NCBI RefSeq assembly: GCF_009905735.1
Contig: NZ_JAAALE010000010.1
Coordinates: forward strand, 1-64,000
Length of the DNA stretch: 64,000 bases
DNA from: Porphyrobacter sp. SLTP
GTDB taxonomy: Bacteria > Pseudomonadota > Alphaproteobacteria > Sphingomonadales > Sphingomonadaceae
Direction: 5' to 3'
Shown here: positions 50,698 through 61,615 of the stretch, in pieces
Position numbering within the stretch: position 1 is the first letter of the stretch
Layout of the letters: every line of letters begins with the position of its first letter
Made by a program: the position numbers and the translations under genes
Notes under the pieces: generated by a model
Databases searched by the model: none
Told to the model about the DNA's origin: nothing
Seen by the model: the letters and a program-made list of their open reading frames with translations, nothing else

Positions 50698-53540
50698 GAT
50701 CCGACAACTGCATCGCAACGACCGCACAACGCCCCGTCTTCCGCCACGTCAGGCAGGAGCCGCCAGCAACGGCCGCATTTGTGGTGGGAGGTCTTGGTGA
50801 CGATCACCGCATCGCCCTGCCCGCGCGTCACTGTCGCGGTGATGAACAGCTCGGCGAGTTGTTCGTCCGAAACGCCTTCGGGCACCGCGCTGTCAGGAAC
50901 GACCACTTCGGCTTCGAGGCTGGAGCGGATCGTCTTGTCGCGCCGCAGCGGCTCGATCGCTTCGTTGACCTGATCCCGCAGCGCGCGCAGCATGTCCCAG
51001 CGGGCATTGTCGACCACGACGCCCGGCACGGCGGGCCATTCGAGCAGGTGGACAGACCCGCGCTGCCCGTTGTCGTCCGCCTCGCCATCCTCGGGATAGC
51101 GGCTGAGCCATACTTCCTCCGCCGTGAACACCAGCACCGGCGCGGCATAGCGGATCAGCGCGTGGAACAGGAGGTCGAGCACCGTGCGATAGGCGTTGCG
51201 CGTGGTCGAATCCGGCCCGTCGCAGTACAGCGAGTCCTTGCGGATATCGAAGTAGAACGCGGACAGATCCTCGTTGCAGAAATCCACCAGCAGGCGGGTG
51301 TAGAGGTTGAAGTCGTAGGCTTCCGCCGCGGCTTTCAGCTTTCGGTCGAGATCGGCCAGCAGCGACAGCACGTAAACTTCCAGCTCCGGCAAGGCCCCGC
51401 CATCGCCCATGTCGCCCACAAAGCCGTCGAGCGCACCCAGAAGGTAGCGGAAGGTGTTGCGCAGCTTGCGATACTGGTCGCCGACGCCCTTGAGGATCTC
51501 GTCGCCGATGCGGTGATCTTCGGTGAAATCGACGCTCAGCGCCCACAACCGGATGATGTCGGCGCCGTATTCCTCCATCACCTTGATCGGGCTGATGGTG
51601 TTGCCCTCGCTCTTGGACATCTTGCGGCCCTTGGCGTCCATGGTGAAGCCATGGGTCAGCACCTGGTCGTAAGGCGCGCGGCCGCGCGTGGCGCAGGATT
51701 GCAGCAGCGAGGACTGGAACCAGCCGCGATGCTGGTCGGAGCCTTCAAGATAGAGGTTGGCGGGCCATGTCAGGTCCGGCCAACGCCCGCTTTCGAGCAC
51801 GAAGGCATGGGTGCAGCCCGAATCGAACCAGACGTCGAGAATGTCGGTGACCATTTCGTAGTCGTCGGGATTGTGCGCGCTGCCGAGATATTCCGCCTTG
51901 CGCGCTTCCTCCCACGCATCGACGCCTTCCTCACGCACGGCGGCAACGATGCGGGCGTTGACTTCGGGGTCTTGTAGGTACGAGCCATCCGGCCGCACGA
52001 ATAACGTGATTGGCACGCCCCACGCGCGCTGGCGGGAGAGCACCCAGTCGGGCCGCCCTTCGACCATCGCACCGATCCGGTTGCGGCCCTTTTCGGGGAT
52101 GAAGTCGACGCGGGCGATTTCGGAGAGGGCGACGTCGCGCAGAGTCCCGCCTTCGCCGAGGACCTTATCCATCGGCACGAACCACTGCGGGGTGCAGCGG
52201 AAGATCACCTTGGCCTTGGAGCGCCACGAATGCGGGTAGGAGTGGGCGTAATCCGCGCTTGCGGCGAGCAGCGCGCCGGTTTCGCGCAGGTCCGAACAGA
52301 TCGGGCCATCGGGCGCGTTGAACTTGGGGTTGATGACGCTCATGCGGCGCTCGTCGGCAGCGCCCAGCCATGGCCAGTCGTCGCGGTAGCGCCCGTCATC
52401 CATCACCGCGAAAACGGGGTTGATGCCGTTCGCCTTGCAGAGGTCAAAGTCGTCCTCGCCATGATCGGGCGCCATGTGGACGAGGCCAGTACCAGAGTCG
52501 GTGGTGACGAAGTCGCCGGGCAGCAGCGGGCGCGGGGTCGCGTAGAACCCGCCGAGGTGGTGCATCGGATGGCGGGCGAGGGTGCCGGCGAGGTCTGCGC
52601 CTTTGATCAGCTTGCCGGTGTCGTTCCACCGCTTCTGCGGCTCATTGTCCTGAATGACACCGTCAATAACGGTGAATCCCACTCTCCGGTAGAACTCAAG
52701 GACTTGCTGCTGCGCGACCAAGTAGCGTTCGCCATCGAGAGTGAGGATCACATACTCAACCTCCGGCCCATAGGCCAAAGCCTGGTTCACCGGGATCGTC
52801 CAAGGTGTCGTGGTCCAGATGATCGCGAACGCTCCGACAAGGCTTGGATCATTGGGGCACTCAACAATCTCGAAGGCCACGTCGATCTGGGTCGAGGTGA
52901 TGTCCTCGTATTCGACTTCCGCTTCGGCCAGCGCGGTCTTTTCGACCGGGGACCACATCACCGGCTTGGCCCCGCGATAGACGTTGCCCGCCTCGGCAAA
53001 CTTCATCAGCTCGGCGACAATCGTCGCTTCGGCCTGAAAATCCATGGTGAGATAGGGATGGTCCCAATCGCCCATGATGCCGAGCCGCTTCAGCTGCTCG
53101 CGCTGCACATCCACCCATTGCTGGGCATAGGCGCGGCATTCGGCGCGGAATTCCTTGGGCGGAACCTCGTCCTTGTTCTTCTTGGCCTTGCGGTAGGCTT
53201 CTTCGACCTTCCACTCGATCGGCAACCCGTGGCAATCCCAGCCCGGCACGTAAGGCGCATCGCGGCCCAAGAGGTTCTGGGTGCGACAGACCATGTCCTT
53301 GAGGATATGGTTCAGCGCATGGCCGATATGCATGTCGCCATTGGCATAGGGCGGGCCATCGTGGAGGATGAACTTCTCGCGGCCCCGGCGGGCATCCCGC
53401 AGGGCGTTGTAGAGCCCGATCTGCTCCCAGCGCGCGGCAATGCCCGGCTCCTTCTGCGGGAGGCCGGCCTTCATGGGGAAATCGGTCTTCGGCAGGAAGA
53501 CGGTGTCCCGGTAATCGCGCTTGGTGCTTTCGTCAGACAT
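50694..53540 (-). CDS. ileS: Isoleucine--tRNA ligase
   Basis: 948 aa class I synthetase. The HIGH motif reads HIGH in DGPPYANGDMHIGHALNH, and KMSKS in GRKMSKSEGN. The CP1 editing domain (IWTTTPWTIPVNQAL) is complete. The C-terminal zinc ribbon has CGRCWRLLPDVAEDGALCGRC. It charges tRNA-Ile with isoleucine and edits valine. The operon ileS-lspA-DUF3035 is conserved in Alphaproteobacteria. Confidence 0.98.
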   Translation of the reverse strand: MSDESTKRDYRDTVFLPKTDFPMKAGLPQKEPGIAARWEQIGLYNALRDARRGREKFILHDGPPYANGDMHIGHALNHILKDMVCRTQNLLGRDAPYVPGWDCHGLPIEWKVEEAYRKAKKNKDEVPPKEFRAECRAYAQQWVDVQREQLKRLGIMGDWDHPYLTMDFQAEATIVAELMKFAEAGNVYRGAKPVMWSPVEKTALAEAEVEYEDITSTQIDVAFEIVECPNDPSLVGAFAIIWTTTPWTIPVNQALAYGPEVEYVILTLDGERYLVAQQQVLEFYRRVGFTVIDGVIQDNEPQKRWNDTGKLIKGADLAGTLARHPMHHLGGFYATPRPLLPGDFVTTDSGTGLVHMAPDHGEDDFDLCKANGINPVFAVMDDGRYRDDWPWLGAADERRMSVINPKFNAPDGPICSDLRETGALLAASADYAHSYPHSWRSKAKVIFRCTPQWFVPMDKVLGEGGTLRDVALSEIARVDFIPEKGRNRIGAMVEGRPDWVLSRQRAWGVPITLFVRPDGSYLQDPEVNARIVAAVREEGVDAWEEARKAEYLGSAHNPDDYEMVTDILDVWFDSGCTHAFVLESGRWPDLTWPANLYLEGSDQHRGWFQSSLLQSCATRGRAPYDQVLTHGFTMDAKGRKMSKSEGNTISPIKVMEEYGADIIRLWALSVDFTEDHRIGDEILKGVGDQYRKLRNTFRYLLGALDGFVGDMGDGGALPELEVYVLSLLADLDRKLKAAAEAYDFNLYTRLLVDFCNEDLSAFYFDIRKDSLYCDGPDSTTRNAYRTVLDLLFHALIRYAAPVLVFTAEEVWLSRYPEDGEADDNGQRGSVHLLEWPAVPGVVVDNARWDMLRALRDQVNEAIEPLRRDKTIRSSLEAEVVVPDSAVPEGVSDEQLAELFITATVTRGQGDAVIVTKTSHHKCGRCWRLLPDVAEDGALCGRCDAVVGS

Positions 53541-53603
53541 AGGCTCGGGCCGTTAGGGCAATTGCGGCTCGCGATAAAGTGTTTGCGCGCACCACGTCCC
53601 AAA

Positions 53604-53697
53604 CTCGTCATGCTGAACTCGTTTCAGCATCCATTCTTCGGCTTCGAGCAGCGGTGCTTGTGACGCAATGGATCCTGAAACAAGTTCAGGATGACGA
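53604..53697. repeat. Palindromic repeat that supplies the ribF stop codon
   Basis: Arms CTCGTCATGCTGAACTCG then TTTCAGCATCC (53604-53632) and GGATCCTGAAACAAGTTCAG then GATGACGA (53670-53697) are imperfect reverse complements, the REP-type TGCTGAAC/GTTCAG palindrome common in sphingomonads. The right arm runs into the 3' end of ribF and contains its last codons and TGA stop. Confidence 0.75.
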
Positions 53698-54620
53698 AGA
53701 GAGCAACCGCCGCGCTTCGGCGCAATCCTTGTCCATCTGTGCGATCAGCGCGTCGAGCGAGTCAAACTTCGCCTCGCCGCGAAGGAAGTGGTGGAAGGCC
53801 ACCTCGATCTCCTGCCCATACAGGTCGCCGGAGAAGTCGAAGAAATAGGGCTCCAGCAGCTCCTTGGGCGGTTCGAACTGCGGGCGGATGCCGATATTGG
53901 CCGCGCCGTGGAGCACCTGGCCGGTGGCGAGCAGGCGGCCTGTCACGGCATAGATGCCGTATTTGGGGCGCAGGTAGTTGTCGATTGTGACGTTGGCGGT
54001 GGGGTAGCCGATGGTGCGCCCGCGCTTGTCGCCATGTTCGACGATGCCCCGGATCGCGAAGGGTCGGGTGAGCAGGCGCGCGGCCAGCTGCGGGTCGCCG
54101 TCGCGCAAGGCTTGCCGGATGCGGCTGGAGGAGACGACCTCGTCTCCCTCACTCACCGCTGCGACCACGCGCGATTGCAGGCCCAATTCGCTGCCAAGGG
54201 TGCGCAGCAGCTCGACATTGCCCTTCGCGCCCTTGCCGAAGGTGAAATCGCCGCCGGTGACCACCCCGTGCGCGCCAAAGCGCTCGATCAGGATGGCGCG
54301 GATGAAGTCCTCGGCGCTCGTCCCCGCCAGATCGGCATCGAAGTGGAACACCAGCATCGCGGTCGCGCCCGCCGCCAGATACAATTCCTGTCGTTGCTCC
54401 AAGGTCGTCAACCGGAAGGGTGACACATCGGGCTTGAAGAAGCGCACCGGATGCGGATCGAAGGTGGCGATGATCGAGGGGCGGCCCTCGGCCTGCGCCC
54501 AGCGGATCGCCTCGCCCGCCACGGCCTGATGGCCCGCGTGGAACCCGTCAAAATTGCCGAGCGCGATGATGGCACCGCGCAGCGCCTCGGGCATGGAATC
54601 GCGGTGATCGAGCCAGCGCA

Positions 54621-54621
<1 letters not shown>
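53686..54621 (-). CDS. ribF: Bifunctional riboflavin kinase / FAD synthetase
   Basis: 311 aa. The N-terminal FAD synthetase domain has ALGNFDGFHAGHQAVAGE (HAGH nucleotidyltransferase motif), VVTGGDFTFGKGAKG, and SSSRIRQALRDGD. The C-terminal flavokinase domain has RTIGYPTANVTIDNYLRPKYGIYAV. It makes FMN and FAD. It shares one base with folA upstream. Its C-terminal SSSS and stop codon fall within a palindromic repeat arm, so the end may have been reshaped by repeat insertion. Confidence 0.96.
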
Positions 54622-56187
<1,566 letters not shown>

Positions 56188-56191
<4 letters not shown>

Positions 56192-56682
56192 TCCTCCGGC
56201 ACCTCGGCAACGCCAGCGCTGTTGGCGGCGCGCCAGTCTTGCAGGCGTTCGGACAGATCTTCGTCGCCCAGCGCCAGGATCGCGGCGGCGAGGAGCCCGG
56301 CGTTCTTCGCGCCTGCCTCACCAATCGCCAGCGTGCCGACGGGAACGCCGCCCGGCATCTGCACGATGGAGAGCAGGCTATCCATGCCGCTCAAGGCTTT
56401 CGACTGCACCGGCACGCCCAGCACCGGCAGATGCGTCATGCTGGCGATCATGCCGGGCAAGTGCGCCGCGCCGCCCGCGCCGGCGATAATGACGCTGAAG
56501 CCCTCGCCCTCCGCACCCTTGGCAAAGGCGACCATCCGGTCCGGTGTGCGGTGGGCCGAGGTGATTCGCGCCTCGTAAGCCACTTCCAGCTCGCTCAGCA
56601 CGTCGGCGGCGGCTTTCATGGTCGGCCAGTCGGACTGGCTCCCCATCACGATCGCGACCTTCCCCCCGGTGGCTTCCATCAT
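56188..56682 (-). CDS. purE: 5-(carboxyamino)imidazole ribonucleotide mutase PurE
   Basis: 164 aa. [20 protein letters not shown] and [10 protein letters not shown] are the PurE signatures, followed by [14 protein letters not shown] and [20 protein letters not shown]. It converts N5-CAIR to CAIR. It overlaps gpmA upstream and purK downstream by four bases. Confidence 0.97.
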
Positions 56683-57365
56683 GCGTCCTTCAGATAGTAC
56701 CGCGCGCCGGGCACCATATCGGCGTCAAAGTCGTAGATGATCGGCTGGCCGGTGGGAATCTCGAGATCGGTGATGTCCGCATCGGAAATGCCCGAGAGAT
56801 GCTTGACCAGCGCGCGCAAGCTGTTGCCGTGGGCGGCGATAATCACCGTCTCGCCGCGCGCCAGCACCGGCAGGATCGCCTCCTGCCAATAGGGCAGCAC
56901 GCGCTCGATCGTCAGCTTGAGGCTTTCGGTAGTGGGGATAGCGATCCCGGCATAGCGCGGGTCGGCGGCGAGATCGAATTCGCTCGCGGCCTCAAGCTCC
57001 GGCGGCGGGACATCGAAGCTGCGGCGCCAGATCAGCACCTGTTCGTCACCGTGCTTGTCCCGCGTCTCCTGCTTGTCGAGGCCGGTCAGCCCGCCATAGT
57101 GGCGTTCGTTGAGGTGCCAGTCCTTCGTCTCGGGAATCCACAAGCGTCCGGCCGCTTCCAGCGCCAGATGCAGCGTCTTGATCGCGCGGGTCTGGAGCGA
57201 GGTGAAGGCGTAGGTCGGCAGCACGCCCTTCTCGCGCAGCAGCACGCCCGCTGAGGTCGCCTCGGCCACGCCCTGCGGCGTCAGATCGACATCCCACCAG
57301 CCGGTGAAGCGGTTTTCAAGGTTCCACTGGCTCTGGCCGTGGCGGACAAGGATGAGCTTGGGCAT
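56679..57365 (-). CDS. gpmA: 2,3-bisphosphoglycerate-dependent phosphoglycerate mutase
   Basis: 228 aa histidine phosphatase. [20 protein letters not shown] holds the phospho-acceptor His, and [20 protein letters not shown] and [19 protein letters not shown] follow. It interconverts 2- and 3-phosphoglycerate. It heads the run gpmA-purE-purK-folA-ribF. Confidence 0.96.
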   Translation of the reverse strand: MPKLILVRHGQSQWNLENRFTGWWDVDLTPQGVAEATSAGVLLREKGVLPTYAFTSLQTRAIKTLHLALEAAGRLWIPETKDWHLNERHYGGLTGLDKQETRDKHGDEQVLIWRRSFDVPPPELEAASEFDLAADPRYAGIAIPTTESLKLTIERVLPYWQEAILPVLARGETVIIAAHGNSLRALVKHLSGISDADITDLEIPTGQPIIYDFDADMVPGARYYLKDA

Positions 57366-57428
57366 TCTTACTCCGTATTACCGCGCCGCGAGCGGCCCGA
57401 TCCCCTCACTGCGTCAGAGCGCGCGGGG

Positions 57429-57599
57429 TTAGCTTTCGCGCGCGGGATTGGGAAGCGATTCCGTTGCATTTGCCGCATCCGAATCGCGCGCAAGGCCACC
57501 CGCGGCCCGCGCCTGCGCCTTCCTGCGCCGCAGATTCTCGCGCAGCTTGGCCGCGAGCCGTTCCTCGCGCGACATATTCTTGCGGGAGCCTTCACCCAT
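57429..57599 (-). CDS. Small basic protein, sphingomonad conserved
   Basis: 56 aa. It carries a highly charged helix SREERLAAKLRENLRRRKAQ followed by a polar tail. Small proteins with this LAAKLRENLRRRKAQ core are common in sphingomonad genomes (recollection), with no known function; the helix could bind nucleic acid. The ATG at 57597-57599 follows GGGTTTCG without a clear Shine-Dalgarno; a longer frame starts at 57635. Confidence 0.65.
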   Translation of the reverse strand: MGEGSRKNMSREERLAAKLRENLRRRKAQARAAGGLARDSDAANATESLPNPARES

Positions 57600-57675
57600 G
57601 CGAAACCCTTTGGCCTGAGTGGTCGCCAGCTTCAAGCCTGCGCACGGCTACCGCAGCGTTAGCGCAATAAGGGCG

Positions 57676-57704
57676 TTGACAAGACGAGGCCGCGCGACAA
57701 TAGC
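57676..57704 (+). promoter_or_regulatory. Predicted promoter of tRNA-Thr
   Basis: A consensus -35 TTGACA (57676-57681), a 17-base spacer and a weaker -10 AATAGC (57699-57704). It ends 16 bases before the tRNA. Confidence 0.55.
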
Positions 57705-57720
57705 GCCCGCCCATACCGGC

Positions 57721-57795
57721 GCTGCTGTAGCTCAGTGGTAGAGCGCACCCTTGGTAAGGGTGAGGTCGGGAGTTCAATCCTCCCCAGCAGCACCA
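57721..57795 (+). tRNA. tRNA-Thr (anticodon GGT)
   Basis: The acceptor stem GCTGCTG (57721-57727) pairs with CAGCAGC (57785-57791), then A and encoded CCA. The D-arm contains AGCTCAGTGGTAGAGC. The anticodon stem CACCC/GGGTG encloses the loop TTGGTAA, anticodon GGT, reading ACC/ACT. The T-arm GGGAGTTCAATCCTCCC is complete. A perfect hairpin TTTCCGCCC/GGGCGGAAA follows directly at 57796-57818, without a T-run. Confidence 0.95.
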
Positions 57796-57818
57796 TTTCC
57801 GCCCATGCGGGGCGGAAA
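57796..57818 (+). terminator. Hairpin directly after tRNA-Thr
   Basis: TTTCCGCCC (57796-57804), loop ATGCG, GGGCGGAAA (57810-57818) form a 9-bp perfect stem immediately after the CCA end. It lacks a T-run, so it may act in 3' processing or as a weak terminator. The rest of 57819-58040 is noncoding, with a possible degenerate copy of the dispersed hairpin element (about 57836-57955). Confidence 0.55.
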
Positions 57819-57997
57819 TGAGCCTTTGGCGTTTTGCCGGCCCAGCCGGGCCGACGCCTTCAGCGCTATTCTTCCCCTTCGCTGCGCTACGTTCCGGGCA
57901 CCTGCGCGCGCGTCTTTGTGCGCCCTATCGCTGCGCTACTTGAGGGCGACTGCGATTGGGGTCGCTATGGGACCGGTTGAGGTCAGGCCTGACGGAC

Positions 57998-58027
57998 TCG
58001 TCGCCCCGTGCTTGACACAGGGTTTGA
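57998..58027. repeat. Single arm of the CGTCGCCCCG-class repeat
   Basis: CTCGTCGCCCCGTGCTTGAC (57998-58017) matches the left arm of the palindrome at 12650. The second arm is missing here. It abuts the 3' end of the sterol desaturase-like gene. Confidence 0.55.
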
Positions 58028-58040
58028 CTCACTTCGATGC

Positions 58041-58901
58041 TCAGGCCGCGGTTTTGCGTTTCTCCAGCCACGGGCGCAGCGGGAACAGCCATTGCTCCTT
58101 GATCGAGAGCCGCTTGCGATCATCCTGCCCGACCACCTCGCTCTCACCCTCCTTGTAGGTGCCGAACACGCGGTCCCAGAAGATCACGCTGTTGCCGTAG
58201 TTGCAGCGAGTGTCCTCATAGCTCAGCGCCGTGTGGTGCAGGCTGTGGTTGCGGATGGTGGTGAAGAAATACCCGTACCAGATCGGCGGATCGGCGCGGA
58301 CATTGGCATGGGCATAGGTCGCGATCGCGCCGCCTGCCGTGATGGCGGCGAACAGGGCGTTGAGGTCCACATCCAGCAGCGCCGTTATGCCGAGGCTGAT
58401 CAGGAACAGTTCGATCGGATTGCCGATAAAGCCCTTCATCGCATTCAATTGCGTGATGTGATGATGCGGCGCGTGGGTCAGCCACAGGGGCGTCCAGTTG
58501 TGCATCGCGCGGTGCATCCAGTACTGGCCGAATTCGAACACGAACATCACCACCAGCACCTGCACCAGGAACGGACTGGCTGCGAGCCACGGGGTGCCGA
58601 TGCCCCAGGCCTCTTTCAATTCGCCCAGCGGGCCGTTGACCAGCGTGTCGCTGAGGAACCCGATCACGCCGTAGCCGAAGGCGACATAGAAAACGTCGGT
58701 CAACAGCTCTCGCCGGTTGATGCGCCAGCCTTCGTGCCGTTCGAACACCAGCTCAAGCAGCTGGACGAAGGCGAGGGTGCCAAGGCCCACCGCCATGATC
58801 GCCCACGGACCTTGGGTCCACGCGGCGGGCGCCAAGCCCCAGAAGGCCCAGATCGCCGCGACGGTGGCAGGCGGAAGCAGGTTGATAAGCGACTGTTTCA
58901 C
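58041..58901 (-). CDS. Sterol desaturase / fatty acid hydroxylase superfamily protein
   Basis: 286 aa integral membrane di-iron protein. Histidine boxes are in order: HRAMHN, HAPHHHITQLNAMKGF and HSLHHT (H-x2-HH forms). Hydrophobic segments precede and separate them. The family includes sterol, carotenoid and alkylglycerol hydroxylases; the bacterial substrate cannot be told from sequence. It is on the same strand as the E1/lipoyl operon, 103 bases downstream, and might share its regulation. Confidence 0.9.
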   Translation of the reverse strand: MKQSLINLLPPATVAAIWAFWGLAPAAWTQGPWAIMAVGLGTLAFVQLLELVFERHEGWRINRRELLTDVFYVAFGYGVIGFLSDTLVNGPLGELKEAWGIGTPWLAASPFLVQVLVVMFVFEFGQYWMHRAMHNWTPLWLTHAPHHHITQLNAMKGFIGNPIELFLISLGITALLDVDLNALFAAITAGGAIATYAHANVRADPPIWYGYFFTTIRNHSLHHTALSYEDTRCNYGNSVIFWDRVFGTYKEGESEVVGQDDRKRLSIKEQWLFPLRPWLEKRKTAA

Positions 58902-59004
58902 CGGATCGGCCCCATGTTGATTGCCGTCGCTCTATGGCGGCGTTCCGGGCCGAGAGAATACGCCATTCTGCGTAAGCGGTCGAGGGGATCGGTGAACCTG
59001 CGTT

Positions 59005-59391
59005 TTAAGCCCGCGCGGCGACTTCGGCGGCGTCGAAATAATGAATGCGCAATTCGCGCAGCAGCCCGTCCTCGAAGCACCCGGCCTCGCAGATTGTCTG
59101 GGTGAAGGGGGCGGATCCGTCCTTGGGGTGCATGGTCAGGCGGATCACCATCACCGCCCAGGTATCACCCCCGGTGCAATCGAGCATTTCGAGCTTGGTA
59201 TCGGCCCAGGTGCCATACATCGCCGCCGCGCAGCGTTGCAGCGCGTCCTTGCCGCGCCACTCGCCCGGAAAGGGGAGCGAATTGGCCTCGTAGAGCACGA
59301 AATCGGGGTGGATCAGCGCCTCCACCGCCGCCCAGTCGCGGGTGCCGGCGGTGGCGTAGACATTCGCCAACATTTCTCTGGGAGAAGCCAC
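59005..59391 (-). CDS. NTF2-like / SnoaL family protein
   Basis: 128 aa alpha+beta cone fold. It has MLANVYATAGTRDWAAVEAL, HPDFVLYEANSLPFPGEWRG and VMVIRLTMHPKDGSAPFTQT, the usual SnoaL-like distribution of aromatic and charged residues lining a pocket. Members include isomerases, hydratases and ligand-binding proteins. The GTG at 59391 lies four bases after the lipoyl-protein stop; ATG 59373 is an alternative. It is the last gene of the SDR-E1-lipoyl operon, so it may act on the same metabolite. Confidence 0.8.
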   Translation of the reverse strand: MASPREMLANVYATAGTRDWAAVEALIHPDFVLYEANSLPFPGEWRGKDALQRCAAAMYGTWADTKLEMLDCTGGDTWAVMVIRLTMHPKDGSAPFTQTICEAGCFEDGLLRELRIHYFDAAEVAARA

Positions 59392-59395
59392 ACCC

Positions 59396-59632
59396 TCAGC
59401 CCTCGTCGATGGTGCCGATCAGATCGCCGACCTTGTAGACCGCGCCTTCCTCGCCGGTGGGATGGATGATCCCGCTGGCCTGGGCTTCGATCTCGGTCGT
59501 GCTCTTGTCGGTTTCGACGGTGTAGATGATCTCGCCCTTCTCGACGCGTTCGCCTTCGCCGAACATCCATTCGACGAGAGTCATTTCGACCGCGCTCATG
59601 CCGAGCTTGGGGATGCGGATTTCTGATGCCAT
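59396..59632 (-). CDS. Stand-alone lipoyl-domain protein (E2-like carrier without acyltransferase)
   Basis: 78 aa. It is a single lipoyl domain: RIPKLGMSAVEMTLVEWMFG, the lipoylation site ETDKST with K43, and GAVYKVGDLIGTI. There is no peripheral subunit-binding or catalytic acyltransferase domain. Its ATG directly follows the E1-beta stop (no gap). It should serve as the substrate for reductive acylation by the adjacent E1. The acyl acceptor and the E3 that reoxidises the lipoyl group are not in the window. Confidence 0.9.
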   Translation of the reverse strand: MASEIRIPKLGMSAVEMTLVEWMFGEGERVEKGEIIYTVETDKSTTEIEAQASGIIHPTGEEGAVYKVGDLIGTIDEG

Positions 59633-60619
59633 TTAGAGTTTGCCCACACTTGCTTTGATTTGTGCGATGAGGTCCGATTTTTGCGGAATCCATGCCTGTT
59701 CGAGGTGACTGGCGAAGGGCACGGCCGAGAACGTCCCGCCAATGCGCCGCACCGGGCCCTTGAGGCTGTCCCAGCACTTTTCCTGAATGTTGGCCGCGAT
59801 TTCCGCGCCGGTGCCGAACGGGCGAACGGCTTCGTGCAGGGTGATTGCGCGGCCAGTCTTGCGGACGGACGCCAGCACGGTCGCCTCATCGTAGGGGGCG
59901 ATGGTGCGCAGGTCGATAACCTCGACCGAGATGCCTTCCTTCGCCAGATCATCCGCCACGGCCAGAGCGTCCAGCACGGTGCGGCCATAGGTGATGAGGC
60001 TGATGTCGGTCCCCTCGCGCGCAATCGCCGCCTTGCCGAGCGGCACGCGGTAACCCGGGCCGGGATCTTCCGCCTTGAGGCCGTAGCACAGGATGTTCTC
60101 GATGAAGATCACCGGGTCGTTCGCGTCAATCGAGGCGCGCATCAGCCCGCGCGCATCGGCGGGGTTGGAGGGCGTCACCACATGAATGCCCGCCACGTGG
60201 GCGAACCACGCTTCGAGCATGTCCGAGTGCTGCCCGCCGAAGCCCACGCCGACGCCGGTGGTGGTGCGGATCACCATCGGGCACGGGGTCTGCCCGCCCG
60301 ACATGAAGCGCAGCTTGGCCGCGTGGTTGACGATCTGGTCCATGCACACGCCGACGAAGTTCATCAGCATGATCTCGGCAATCGGGCGCTGCCCGGCGAG
60401 AGCGGCACCGACAGCCGCACCGATGATCGCGGTTTCCGAGATCGGCGTCGCGCGGATGCGGTGTTCGCCATATTTCTCGGTCAGGCCCGAGGTGACCTTG
60501 AACACCCCGCCGCCCTGCTTGGCGGAGACGTCCTCGCCGAGGCAGAACACGCCCGGATCGTCGGCCATCGCCTCGTCGATGGCGAGGTTCAGCGCCTGGG
60601 TCATGGTGATCTGGGCCAT
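59633..60619 (-). CDS. 2-oxoacid (acetoin-like) dehydrogenase E1 component, beta subunit
   Basis: 328 aa, AcoB/PdhB-like. ALNLAIDEAMADDPGVFCLGED, GGVFKVTSGLTEKYG, RATPISETAIIGAAVGAALA and HEAVRPFGTGAEIAA are family blocks. It forms the heterotetrameric thiamin diphosphate E1 with the alpha subunit. Its start overlaps the alpha-subunit stop by one base. Substrate cannot be decided from sequence. Confidence 0.93.
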   Translation of the reverse strand: MAQITMTQALNLAIDEAMADDPGVFCLGEDVSAKQGGGVFKVTSGLTEKYGEHRIRATPISETAIIGAAVGAALAGQRPIAEIMLMNFVGVCMDQIVNHAAKLRFMSGGQTPCPMVIRTTTGVGVGFGGQHSDMLEAWFAHVAGIHVVTPSNPADARGLMRASIDANDPVIFIENILCYGLKAEDPGPGYRVPLGKAAIAREGTDISLITYGRTVLDALAVADDLAKEGISVEVIDLRTIAPYDEATVLASVRKTGRAITLHEAVRPFGTGAEIAANIQEKCWDSLKGPVRRIGGTFSAVPFASHLEQAWIPQKSDLIAQIKASVGKL

Positions 60620-61596
60620 CAGGCGGTCTCCTCCAGCACGTCTTTGTAGATTTCGTCGGTATCGGGCAGCGGCGCATTCAGCGCGTGCTCGACCGCTGCG
60701 TTGATCTGCGCGTCAATGTCGGCAACGATCGCGTCCAGCTCCTCCTCGGTGAACTGGTAGTCGAGCATCACCTGCCGCAGCTTGGGCAACGGGTCTTCGG
60801 CCTTCATTTCGGCGATGTGCTCGGGCGGCATGTAGCTGAAGTCCGAGCCGAAGAAGTGGCCCATCATGCGGTAGCACATGGCTTCAACCAGCGTCGGCCC
60901 CTCACCGGCGCGGGCGCGGGCGACGGCTTCCTGCATCGCGGGGTAGATCTGGTGGACGTCGTTGCCGTCAACCGTCACGCCCTTCATCCCGTAACCTGCC
61001 GCGCGCGTGGCGATATTGGGGCTGTCGGTGTGATCGGCGTAGGCGGTGTGCTCGCCGTAGCGGTTGTTCTGGCACAGGAAGATGACCGGCAGCTTGTAGA
61101 GCTGGGCCATGTTCATCGCCTCGTGGAAGCCGCCGATATTGGCCGCGCCGTCGCCGAAGCTCACCAGCGTCACACGCCCGTCGCCATTGTTCTGGCTCGC
61201 CATGGCAAGGCCGTTGGCGATCGGGAGGCCCGAGCCGACGACGCCGGTCGTTACCATGATCCCCGTCTCGGGATCGGTGATGTGCATGGTGCCACCCTTG
61301 CCTTTGCAGGTGCCGGTCGCCTTGCCGAGGCATTCGCCCCACCACTTCTCCATCGGGATGCCCTTGGCGGTCTGTTCGCCCTGGCCGCGATAGGTGCAGA
61401 CGACGTAGTCTTCCTTCTCCAGCGCCGCCATGGCCGCTGCCGAGACCAGCTCCTGCCCGCGCACGCAGTAATACATCACCGCGACCTTGCCGCCCATCAG
61501 CAGCTCGCGGAACTTCTCGTCGGTGCGGTTCACCTTCATCGTGCGGGTGTAGATGTCGAGCAGCTTGTCGCGGTCGATCTCGGCCATTTGTGTCAC
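60619..61596 (-). CDS. 2-oxoacid (acetoin-like) dehydrogenase E1 component, alpha subunit
   Basis: 325 aa, AcoA/PdhA-like. The thiamin diphosphate motif is GDGAANIGGFHEAMNMAQ...QNNRYGEHT (GDG to NN). YRGQGEQTAKG, GKGGTMHITDPETGIMVTTG and RAAGYGMKGVTVDGNDV are further blocks. It decarboxylates the keto or acyloin substrate and hands the acyl group to a lipoyl domain. It starts 19 bases after the SDR stop. Confidence 0.93.
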   Translation of the reverse strand: MTQMAEIDRDKLLDIYTRTMKVNRTDEKFRELLMGGKVAVMYYCVRGQELVSAAAMAALEKEDYVVCTYRGQGEQTAKGIPMEKWWGECLGKATGTCKGKGGTMHITDPETGIMVTTGVVGSGLPIANGLAMASQNNGDGRVTLVSFGDGAANIGGFHEAMNMAQLYKLPVIFLCQNNRYGEHTAYADHTDSPNIATRAAGYGMKGVTVDGNDVHQIYPAMQEAVARARAGEGPTLVEAMCYRMMGHFFGSDFSYMPPEHIAEMKAEDPLPKLRQVMLDYQFTEEELDAIVADIDAQINAAVEHALNAPLPDTDEIYKDVLEETA

Positions 61597-61615
61597 CTTT
61601 GGAGGAGAGGGAAGA

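Noticed and set aside
58041-59391. Sterol desaturase-like gene as a sixth member of the lipoyl operon
   Set aside because: It is on the same strand, but the 103-base gap contrasts with gaps of 0-19 bases in the operon, so cotranscription cannot be claimed.
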